Shown here: positions 1 to 5,876 of the stretch, one piece after another | How the letters are laid out: each line of letters begins with the position of its first letter | Numbering within the stretch: the first letter of the stretch is position 1 | DNA from: Candidatus Giovannonibacteria bacterium RIFCSPLOWO2_02_FULL_45_28 | Lineage (GTDB): Bacteria; Patescibacteriota; Minisyncoccia; UBA11713; 2-01-FULL-45-33 | DNA: 48,840 nt | Reading direction: 5' to 3' | NCBI GenBank assembly: GCA_001780725.1 | Contig: MFIM01000027.1 | Coordinates: forward strand, 1-48,840 | Notes under the pieces: generated by a model | Seen by the model: the letters and a program-made list of their open reading frames with translations, nothing else | Told to the model about the DNA's origin: nothing | The model's database searches: none | Translations under genes and position numbers: made by a program

Positions 1-157
1 TGCTGGTAATATCCCCTTAATCCTACCAGCGACGGCGCCGCAGGGGTATTACCGATGTATCTCATCTTCTTCATGCACACCGTGGGATAGGAATGAAATA
101 ACAAAACAGATACAACATTTAATCCAAGGGGCTTTCGGCTGAACGCATTTCGGCATA
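1..157. other. Left edge, no assigned gene; inverted repeat and an open frame
   Basis: No gene is recognised here. An imperfect inverted repeat pairs ggtaatatcccc (5-16) with ggggtattacc (43-53), and gctggta (2-8) can alternatively pair with taccagc (24-30). Plus frame 2 is open from the window edge to a TGA at 137-139 (45 codons, with a helix-like end), so this could be the 3' end of a gene cut by the window. Codon content is not distinctive enough to claim it. Confidence 0.25.
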
Positions 158-313
158 CTACACCTCCAAATAGAACCGTATCGGATAACCGACGACGGCC
201 AGCGCTACAACAAGCGCAATTACCAGCGCGAATCCCCAGAAAATAAGTTTGGGGCTTTTGGTTTCAAAAACTTTCTCGTTTTGCGCAATCAACCAAGCCA
301 ATTGCCTATCCAT
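158..313 (-). CDS. Small single-pass membrane protein
   Basis: A 51-residue protein of unknown function. After a polar N-terminus (MDRQLAWLIAQNEKVFE) there is one hydrophobic segment (about residues 26-44, FWGFALVIALVVALAVVGY) and a short tail, which suggests one membrane-spanning helix. The frame opens further upstream at 346, but the ATG at 311-313 is preferred because a strong purine-rich Shine-Dalgarno (AAGGAGGAGG, minus strand) ends 4 bases before it. It is divergent from the antitoxin gene at 361 and shares its intergenic promoter region, which holds the palindrome ATGCTAGCAT. Confidence 0.55.
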   Translation of the reverse strand: MDRQLAWLIAQNEKVFETKSPKLIFWGFALVIALVVALAVVGYPIRFYLEV

Positions 314-325
314 AAAACCTCCTCC

Positions 326-354
326 TTGCTTTCCTCTAAAAATCATGCTAGCAT
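326..354. promoter_or_regulatory. 29-bp promoter/operator repeat, copy 1, with ATGCTAGCAT palindrome
   Basis: This 29-bp segment recurs at 867-895 with 27 of 29 bases identical. It begins TTGCTT and ends in the perfect 10-bp palindrome ATGCTAGCAT (345-354). The palindrome offers TATGCT-like -10 boxes on both strands, towards the antitoxin (361, plus) and towards the small membrane protein (313, minus). The two copies bracket the toxin-antitoxin pair, so an autoregulatory operator is possible; that is inference. Confidence 0.5.
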
Positions 355-360
355 AACATT

Positions 361-567
361 ATGAATGGGTCAACGATACAAGAGAAAAGAATAGGCGATA
401 TAGCTCACAAGCAAGTAATGGCGGCATTGCGGGAAATTTTGAGCGATCCTGATCGCGGCCTTGAGTTGAGAGCTGGTTTTGTCAGTCGTGTTAAAAAATC
501 TATGCGCTCAAAAGAGGCTGGAAAAGTGAAGAATTTGGAAGAAGTTTTGGCAAATCGCGCTGCTTAA
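361..567 (+). CDS. Antitoxin partner of a RelE/ParE-type toxin
   Basis: A 68-residue, mostly helical charged protein lying directly upstream of a RelE-like toxin, with 2 bases between them. The segment LREILSDPDRGLELR and the basic tail ending KNLEEVLANRAA resemble small antitoxins seen next to RelE-type toxins in Patescibacteria (recognised by pattern only). The expected role is to bind and block the toxin and to repress the pair. The ATG lies 6 bases after the ATGCTAGCAT palindrome, so the transcript would have almost no leader. The DNA-binding fold is not clear from sequence alone. Confidence 0.6.
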   Translation: MNGSTIQEKRIGDIAHKQVMAALREILSDPDRGLELRAGFVSRVKKSMRSKEAGKVKNLEEVLANRAA

Positions 568-569
568 CC

Positions 570-851
570 ATGGATCAGTGGAAATTTAATATTACGGAGG
601 ATGCGCAGCTGGATTTAGCTAAATTGGACATTCAAGTAAAAAATCGGGTTTTGGCAAAATTGGATTGGCTGGTGAATCATTTTGAAGATATTACTCCAAT
701 TCCTTTGGGAGAACCACTCAAGGGGTTTTTCAAATTGAGAGTGGGTGATTGGCGGATAGCATACGAAGTAGAGGATGCCAAGAAATCGGTGACTGTTCAC
801 GCAATTGACCGCCGCGACAAGGTTTATAAAAAATTACTTAGAAGAAAATAA
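570..851 (+). CDS. RelE/ParE-superfamily toxin
   Basis: A 93-residue protein with the RelE/ParE fold signature: an N-terminal strand (WKFNITEDAQLDLAKL), two helices, then PLGEPLKGFFKLRVGDWRIA and a final VTVHAIDRRDKVYKKL. The LKG..KLRVGDWRI..EV block is the usual core of ribosome-dependent mRNA interferases and related toxins. The basic residues R and K in the last two strands fit an RNA-cleaving RelE better than a gyrase-poisoning ParE, but this is not certain. It is almost certainly co-translated with the antitoxin ending 2 bases upstream, and there is no Shine-Dalgarno of its own. Full length for the family. Confidence 0.8.
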   Translation: MDQWKFNITEDAQLDLAKLDIQVKNRVLAKLDWLVNHFEDITPIPLGEPLKGFFKLRVGDWRIAYEVEDAKKSVTVHAIDRRDKVYKKLLRRK

Positions 852-866
852 AAAAAAGAGTATTGC

Positions 867-895
867 TTGCTTTTCTCTAAAAATTATGCTAGCAT
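867..895 (+). promoter_or_regulatory. 29-bp promoter/operator repeat, copy 2
   Basis: Near-identical copy (27 of 29) of 326-354, again ending in ATGCTAGCAT (886-895). Read as a promoter it gives TTGCTT (863-868), a 16-base spacer and TATGCT (885-890). It lies between the toxin stop and the chaperone gene at 938. A second -10 candidate, TATAAT (923-928), lies 9 bases before that ATG and would give an almost leaderless clp transcript. Confidence 0.45.
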
Positions 896-937
896 TTAGT
901 TACGCAAAAGTCAAATCGGTGTTATAATTTTTTACAC

Positions 938-3613
938 ATGCCTCCTTACGGACAATTTACGATAAAAGCCCAGGAAGCGCTCAAAAAAGCGCATGAGCTG
1001 GCAATAGAGCGCGGCGGAAGCCAAATTGACGCCATGCATCTTTTGGCCGCCTTGGTGCTGCAGGAAGAAGGCCTTGTGCCATCGCTGTTGGATAAATTGG
1101 AAATAGACCAAAACAGTTTGATTGATTTGGTGCTGAACAATCTTGACTCCACGCTCCGCACCAACATTCTTTCTCCGTCGCACCAGATTTACCTGACACC
1201 GGAACTGGCTCGGGTTTTGGAGGAAGCCCACAAAGCCGCAGGATTTTTGAAAGACGAGTTTATTTCCACAGAACATTTATTTTTAGGCATTTTGGAGTCT
1301 CCTTCAAAAGCCCGCGAGATTCTTGCGCGATTTTCTCTAAATCGCGAAATTGTGCTGCGCGCTCTCGCCGACATTCGCGGATCGCAACGGGTAACCGATG
1401 TGGAACCGGAAAACAAATATCGCGCGCTTGAAAAATATTCCAGAAATTTAACGCGTTTAGCCCGCGAAGATAAATTGGATCCGGTAATCGGCAGGGACAA
1501 TGAAATTCGGCGGGTGATGCAGGTATTGTCGCGCCGCACCAAAAATAACCCGGTTCTCATGGGTGAAGCCGGAGTCGGCAAAACCGCTATTGTGGAGGGT
1601 TTGGCGGAGCGCATTGCGTCCGGAGATGTGCCGGAGACTTTAAAAGGCAAAGAGCTGATTTCTCTTGATTTGGGCGCGCTTGTTGCGGGCACCAAATACC
1701 GCGGCGAATTTGAGGAAAGATTGAAAGCTGTAATGAAAGAGCTGGAGCGCGCCGCCGGCAAGGTGCTTCTTTTTATTGACGAAGTGCATACGTTAGTCGG
1801 TGCCGGCGCTGCCGAGGGGGCGATAGACGCTTCCAATATGCTTAAGCCGGCGCTTGCTAGAGGCGAGCTTCACGCCATTGGCGCAACCACGATTAAAGAA
1901 TACCAAAAATATATTGAAAAAGACGCGGCGTTGGCACGGCGGTTTCAGCCTGTTTTTGTTGACGAACCCGCGCATGACGATGCCGTTGCTATTTTACGGG
2001 GCATTAAAAATAAGTATGAGCTCCACCACGGCATCAGGATTGCCGATTCTGCAATAACCGCGGCAGTAAACCTTTCGGCTCGTTACATTACCGACCGCTT
2101 TTTGCCGGACAAGGCTGTTGATCTGATTGACGAAGCTGCCTCTTCTTTGAGGTTGCAGATGGAAAGCCAGCCGGATGAATTGGAACACACCAGGCGCGAA
2201 GTCATGAAACTGGAAGTTGAAAAGGAGGCGCTAAAAAAGGAGGACAATCCGGAAGCAAAGCAAAAAACGCGCCGGCTTCAAAAACAAATTGAAGAGTTGA
2301 AAGAAGAAACCTCCGGTTTGGAAATGCGCTGGAAGCACGAAAAAGAAACAATTGACGCCATCCGGCAATTAAAGAAAGATCTGGACGCACTGCGGCAGGA
2401 ATCGGATGCGGCGGAGCGGAGAGGGGATTTGGCCAAAGTTGCTGAAATACGCTACGGCCGGATTCCCGAATCGGAACGGAGGCTTTTTGTGGAGGAGAGT
2501 AAGCTCCGGAAACTGCAATCATCCAGAAGAATACTGCGGGAAGAAATAACCGAAGAAGATATTGCCGACATAGTTTCCCGCTGGACGGGCATACCGGTGA
2601 AAAAAATGCTTGAGTCGGACGCTAAAAAACTTTTGAGAATGGGGGATGCGCTCAAAAAGCGTGTTGTTGGGCAGGAGGAAGCCATAGAAAAGGTGTCCCA
2701 AGCCATCCGCAGGTCGCGCGCGGGAATTGCCGACGAGAAACGTCCGATCGGCTCATTTATATTTTTGGGGCCTACCGGAGTCGGTAAAACCGAGCTTGCT
2801 TTGGCTTTGGCTGAATTTTTATTCAACGACGAAAAAGCGCTGGTGCGGGTGGATATGTCTGAGTATATGGAGCGGCATGCGGTTTCTAAATTTATCGGTT
2901 CGCCGCCCGGCTACGTTGGTTATGAAGAGGGGGGAAATCTTACGGAGACCATACGCCACAGGCCGTACGCGGTGCTCCTTTTTGACGAAATTGAAAAAGC
3001 GCACCCGGAAGTTTTCAACATTATGCTTCAGATTCTTGATAACGGAGTGCTAACCGATGCCAAGGGAAGGCATGCGAATTTCAAAAATACTGTGATTATT
3101 ATGACGTCAAACATAGGCGGAGAATTTATCCGCGAGATTGAAAGCTTGGGATTTGTCGGTGCGCAAGATGACCGCGTGAAAAAAGAAGAAGAACTCAAAT
3201 TAAAAATTCAGCGCGCGCTTGAACACAATTTCAGGCCGGAGTTTTTGAACCGTTTGGACGAGATACTTATTTTTAATTCGCTTGACGCGGCGGCTCTAAA
3301 GCAGATCGCCAAAATTCAACTCTTGCGCCTTACCGAAAGGATTGGGGCGCGCGGGATTACTGTTTCGGTAAGCAAAGCGGCGGAAGATGCGCTGGCTAAA
3401 GAAGGATATGACCCGAACTATGGCGCGCGGCCATTGAGACGTCTTATTCAAAGCAAGATTTTAAACCCGCTTGCGGAAAAAATTATTTCAAAACAAATTA
3501 AAGAAGGGGACACGGCGCATGTTGATTATAAAACCGGCGTGTTTGTGATTGAGGGTAGGAAAAATCAGCAGCCTTTGCCAAAAAGCCCAAAAAGGGTTAA
3601 AATTACTGTGTAG
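938..3613 (+). CDS. clpB: ClpB-type AAA+ disaggregase with a ClpC-like LGF loop
   Basis: An 891-residue Hsp100 ATPase that unfolds or disaggregates proteins using two ATPase rings. Order: Clp N domain (about 1-150), first AAA+ module with Walker A GEAGVGKT (209-216) and Walker B LLFIDE (277-282), a long coiled-coil middle domain (about 405-525, rich in E, K, R and including RWKHEK and [16 protein letters not shown]), second AAA+ module with Walker A GPTGVGKT (611-618) and Walker B VLLFDE (679-684), then the C-terminal D2 small domain. The long middle domain is ClpB-like. An LGF tripeptide at 737-739, in the segment where ClpA/ClpC/ClpX carry their ClpP-docking loop, is not expected in ClpB. 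The start follows TATAAT (923-928) by 9 bases and has no Shine-Dalgarno. Confidence 0.9.
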   Translation: MPPYGQFTIKAQEALKKAHELAIERGGSQIDAMHLLAALVLQEEGLVPSLLDKLEIDQNSLIDLVLNNLDSTLRTNILSPSHQIYLTPELARVLEEAHKAAGFLKDEFISTEHLFLGILESPSKAREILARFSLNREIVLRALADIRGSQRVTDVEPENKYRALEKYSRNLTRLAREDKLDPVIGRDNEIRRVMQVLSRRTKNNPVLMGEAGVGKTAIVEGLAERIASGDVPETLKGKELISLDLGALVAGTKYRGEFEERLKAVMKELERAAGKVLLFIDEVHTLVGAGAAEGAIDASNMLKPALARGELHAIGATTIKEYQKYIEKDAALARRFQPVFVDEPAHDDAVAILRGIKNKYELHHGIRIADSAITAAVNLSARYITDRFLPDKAVDLIDEAASSLRLQMESQPDELEHTRREVMKLEVEKEALKKEDNPEAKQKTRRLQKQIEELKEETSGLEMRWKHEKETIDAIRQLKKDLDALRQESDAAERRGDLAKVAEIRYGRIPESERRLFVEESKLRKLQSSRRILREEITEEDIADIVSRWTGIPVKKMLESDAKKLLRMGDALKKRVVGQEEAIEKVSQAIRRSRAGIADEKRPIGSFIFLGPTGVGKTELALALAEFLFNDEKALVRVDMSEYMERHAVSKFIGSPPGYVGYEEGGNLTETIRHRPYAVLLFDEIEKAHPEVFNIMLQILDNGVLTDAKGRHANFKNTVIIMTSNIGGEFIREIESLGFVGAQDDRVKKEEELKLKIQRALEHNFRPEFLNRLDEILIFNSLDAAALKQIAKIQLLRLTERIGARGITVSVSKAAEDALAKEGYDPNYGARPLRRLIQSKILNPLAEKIISKQIKEGDTAHVDYKTGVFVIEGRKNQQPLPKSPKRVKITV

Positions 3614-3629
3614 TCCGCCGGTAGGCGGA
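3614..3629. repeat. Short GC palindrome TCCGCC-ggta-GGCGGA
   Basis: A perfect 6-bp stem with a four-base loop directly after the clp stop codon and 5 bases before tRNA-Tyr. There is no T-run, so it is not a convincing terminator. The CCGCC/GGCGG core recurs in larger palindromes at 41832-41854 and near 41046-41068. Confidence 0.5.
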
Positions 3630-3634
3630 TAAAC

Positions 3635-3719
3635 GCGCAGGTGGCGGAGTGGTCAATCGCACGCGGCTGTAAACCGCGCGCCCGGAAGGGCTACGAAGGT
3701 TCGAATCCTTCCCTGCGCA
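3635..3719 (+). tRNA. tRNA-Tyr (GTA)
   Basis: Acceptor stem GCGCAGG (3635-3641) pairs with CCTGCGC (3712-3718), discriminator A at 3719. Anticodon GTA at 3669-3671 lies in the loop of the CGCGG/CCGCG stem. A long variable arm (GCCCGGAAGGGC region) makes it a class II tRNA, as expected for bacterial Tyr, and the T arm GGTTCGAATCC is present. CCA is not encoded. Confidence 0.95.
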
Positions 3720-3826
3720 AAAAATTGTTTTTGTGATAAAAAAGATAAAAAATAAATATGTTGTGCTATCGGAAACGACCGGCAGGAAATTCGGGACACA
3801 CCGAACAAAAATCGCAATAATATATT

Positions 3827-3899
3827 AGCCGATGGCCGGATTTGAACCGGCGACCTACTCCTTACCATGGAGTTGCTCTACCAACTGAGCTACATCGGC
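3827..3899 (-). tRNA. tRNA-Thr (GGT)
   Basis: On the minus strand, acceptor GCCGATG pairs with CATCGGC. The anticodon stem ACTCC/GGAGT encloses the loop ATGGTAA, giving anticodon GGT for Thr. The T arm CCGGTTCAAATCCGG is intact. CCA is not encoded. It lies 11 bases downstream of tRNA-Trp on the same strand. Confidence 0.95.
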
Positions 3900-3910
3900 A
3901 TGCTGAATTG

Positions 3911-3981
3911 CGGGTCCACTAGGATTCGAACCTAGATCAGCGGTTTTGGAGACCGCAATTCTGCCATTGAACTATGGACCC
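3911..3981 (-). tRNA. tRNA-Trp (CCA)
   Basis: Minus strand. Acceptor GGGTCCA pairs with TGGACCC, with discriminator G. The anticodon stem GCGGT/ACCGC encloses CTCCAAA, giving anticodon CCA for Trp. The 3' CCA end is not encoded. It sits 7 bases downstream of the L33 gene, the familiar rpmG to tRNA-Trp order, but secE and nusG do not follow. Confidence 0.95.
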
Positions 3982-3988
3982 ATTCTAT

Positions 3989-4147
3989 CTATTTCTTTGC
4001 CTCCTTGTGCGCGGTGTGTTTTCGGCACCAGCGGCAAAACTTGGAAAGCTCTATTTTGCGTTCCACCTTTTTCTTGTTTTTGCGGCTCCAATAGCCCACT
4101 CTTTTACAGCTTTGACACTGGAGCTTTATAAGATTATCTTGGGACAT
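3989..4147 (-). CDS. rpmG: 50S ribosomal protein L33
   Basis: A 52-residue protein, a component of the large ribosomal subunit near the E site. The minus strand reads MSQDNLIKLQCQSCKRVGYW and ends KHTAHKEAKK. Two CxxC pairs (CQSC and CRWC) match the zinc-binding form of L33, and the length is typical. A TACAAT -10 box (4154-4159, minus) lies 6 bases before the ATG with a TTGCAA -35 at 4176-4181, so the message is probably leaderless. It is followed by tRNA-Trp and tRNA-Thr on the same strand, probably one transcript. Confidence 0.93.
   Translation of the reverse strand: MSQDNLIKLQCQSCKRVGYWSRKNKKKVERKIELSKFCRWCRKHTAHKEAKK
4112..4140 (+). promoter_or_regulatory. Promoter for the gene at 4176
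   Basis: Consensus TTGACA (4112-4117), a 17-base spacer and TATCTT (4135-4140). It lies antisense within the L33 coding sequence and reads into the downstream gene, which has AGGAGG (4165-4170) 5 bases before its TTG start. Confidence 0.6.
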
Positions 4148-4175
4148 AGAAGCATTGTAACAGAAGGAGGCGGTT

Positions 4176-4688
4176 TTGCAAGTTGAATATTTGCAAGCGG
4201 TTGTATTATTTTTGTTGGCTTGTTGGATATTGGCAGCCGCATTTCACTCTTATTTTATACCGGCACTGGACACGAGTTCCCGCGACCATATACTTGATTT
4301 CATAATTTCAAAAAAGGGTTTAAAAATAAAACCCGAACTGGCTTTGCCTGATATTTATATTTTATCAATTCAAGATGTCGCTGGTGCAAACTTGATAACC
4401 ATGCCGATTCTGGAAGCATCCGGCATGCCCGATTTTTATGTGGAGCGCTATCACAAGACATGGAACAGGATTTTAATCGCCGAAGGATGCCGTCAGAATA
4501 TTTTAGTGCATTCACTTGTGCACTATGTGCAATTTGAATATGAGCCGGCGCTGATGTCTTTGAAAGAAAAAGAAAAGGAAGCGTGGGATATCACAAAGCA
4601 GTATTTAAAGCATTATTATCCGTGGCGCTATTGGGCGCTTACGATTCCTTACGGGTTTTATAATTGGTGGACCTCGGCGCCGTATTAA
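4176..4688 (+). CDS. Membrane-anchored protein with a degenerate zincin motif (HSLVH)
   Basis: A 170-residue protein of unknown function. The N-terminal hydrophobic stretch (about 8-23) is a signal anchor. The segment ILVHSLVHYVQFEYE (H112 and H116) resembles the HExxH helix of zinc peptidases, including the following YVQ, but the catalytic Glu is replaced by Ser. This suggests a catalytically dead relative or a coincidental match. The start is TTG, chosen because AGGAGG ends 5 bases upstream. A hairpin terminator overlaps its stop codon. The C-terminus is rich in Trp and Tyr. Confidence 0.55.
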   Translation: MQVEYLQAVVLFLLACWILAAAFHSYFIPALDTSSRDHILDFIISKKGLKIKPELALPDIYILSIQDVAGANLITMPILEASGMPDFYVERYHKTWNRILIAEGCRQNILVHSLVHYVQFEYEPALMSLKEKEKEAWDITKQYLKHYYPWRYWALTIPYGFYNWWTSAPY

Positions 4689-4707
4689 TTACGGCTTTTT
4701 ATTTTTG
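4679..4707 (+). terminator. Terminator overlapping a stop codon
   Basis: Stem GCCGTA (4679-4684) / TACGGC (4690-4695) with loop ttaat, followed by TTTTTATTTTT. The TAA stop of the upstream gene (4686-4688) lies inside the loop. Confidence 0.7.
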
Positions 4708-4729
4708 GTTGGCTATTTCCGCGCCGTGC

Positions 4730-5872
4730 TCATTTGCGCTTATTTACGATGTCGCACTGCTCGGGTATTAATTCAGACATCCCACCTTTTTCGGACAATA
4801 AATTAAATTCGCTGAATTTACTTCGGGGGATGGTTGTTTCTTCATCGGGATGACCAAGCCCCAAGGCGTGCCCTAATTCATGAGCAAAAGTCGACAACAT
4901 CCTTTTGGGGAGAATTATTTCTCCGGCGTCTTTATTTAAAAAATGAATGTACGGCCAGCTGATGAGTATTGCGTTGGCATTGATACTTGTTACGCCGGCT
5001 GGGCTGACGTTCGTCTCAAGATTCCAAAGCTGATTCCCAAAAAGAAAAATTCCAAAGTCTCCTTTCGGCACTTCAAGCGCTCGCATAGCTTCAACAACCA
5101 ACTCTTCTAATCTTTCCGTGGATACCACTATCGACGGCACGCCACCGTGTTCTTCGTAGAGACTCGACAAGAAACGGCCGTTTTTCAATTTCACTTTCTC
5201 GGCCCGCACGATTTTTACCGTTCCCAAGTCAAACGCTATGCCGCATTGGTCCCAAAGCCCGTTTATGTGCGGTATTACCGTTTTTTCAAATACTTTCGCA
5301 ACCGACGGCGATACACTCCCAGTAGTATCGCTGTCGGAAGCAAAGCTGGAATCGGTTTCTAATTCTGTTCTGGTTCCGCTTAAGATAAAGAAGTGAATTT
5401 TTTTGCGGCGCGAAATTGATCGTTGGGCAGTTTGTTCTTTATCATAATAATCATATAAAGCGACTGGCTCACCGGCTTGGTATTTAAGAATATATGGTTC
5501 GCTCATATGGCCGGCGCTGTCAACCAAAATAAATCGCTGTAATGAAAAATGCGGCTCGGGCACCAGTTGGGAAAAAGAAACTGTCCCGTTATAGATACCC
5601 GAGGCGGAGGATTTCAAATCAGAAACCGAATCAACCATCGAGCTGCCCGGCGAATCAAGCTCCTCAAATCTCGATTCGGCAAGGTCGCCGTCGCCATCTT
5701 GAAATTCTAGCATACCATCAATTGATTGGTTTAGTGGAATTTTTTCCGGAAAATCAACTTTTACTATTTTCGGCGTGGGCGGCAGCGTCTGAAAATAAAA
5801 ATATGCGAATAAACCAAGGAGGCCGATTGCCGCCACCGCTACAATTATGCCAATGATTTTTAAAACCTTCAT
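4730..5872 (-). CDS. Membrane-anchored metzincin-type metalloprotease
   Basis: A 380-residue protein. An N-terminal membrane anchor (about 5-27) is followed by an Ig-like extracellular region (about 30-135) and a C-terminal protease domain. The zinc motif HELGHALGLGH (331-341) matches HExxHxxGxxH exactly, and a Met in SEKGGMSEL (M365) is placed to form the Met-turn, so this is a metzincin (matrixin- or astacin-like), probably active outside the cell. Substrates are unknown. Its ATG lies 4 bases after the stop of the 970-residue surface protein gene, so the two are co-transcribed. No propeptide cysteine switch is obvious. Confidence 0.85.
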   Translation of the reverse strand: MKVLKIIGIIVAVAAIGLLGLFAYFYFQTLPPTPKIVKVDFPEKIPLNQSIDGMLEFQDGDGDLAESRFEELDSPGSSMVDSVSDLKSSASGIYNGTVSFSQLVPEPHFSLQRFILVDSAGHMSEPYILKYQAGEPVALYDYYDKEQTAQRSISRRKKIHFFILSGTRTELETDSSFASDSDTTGSVSPSVAKVFEKTVIPHINGLWDQCGIAFDLGTVKIVRAEKVKLKNGRFLSSLYEEHGGVPSIVVSTERLEELVVEAMRALEVPKGDFGIFLFGNQLWNLETNVSPAGVTSINANAILISWPYIHFLNKDAGEIILPKRMLSTFAHELGHALGLGHPDEETTIPRSKFSEFNLLSEKGGMSELIPEQCDIVNKRK

Positions 5873-5876
5873 CTTT

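Noticed and set aside
1189-1836. 215-residue open frame on the minus strand inside clp
   Set aside because: Ser/Arg-rich composition typical of an antisense frame of a coding region; the plus-strand clp gene is unambiguous.
3635-3719. tRNA-Ser, because of the long variable arm
   Set aside because: The anticodon is GTA and bacterial tRNA-Tyr is also class II with a long variable arm.
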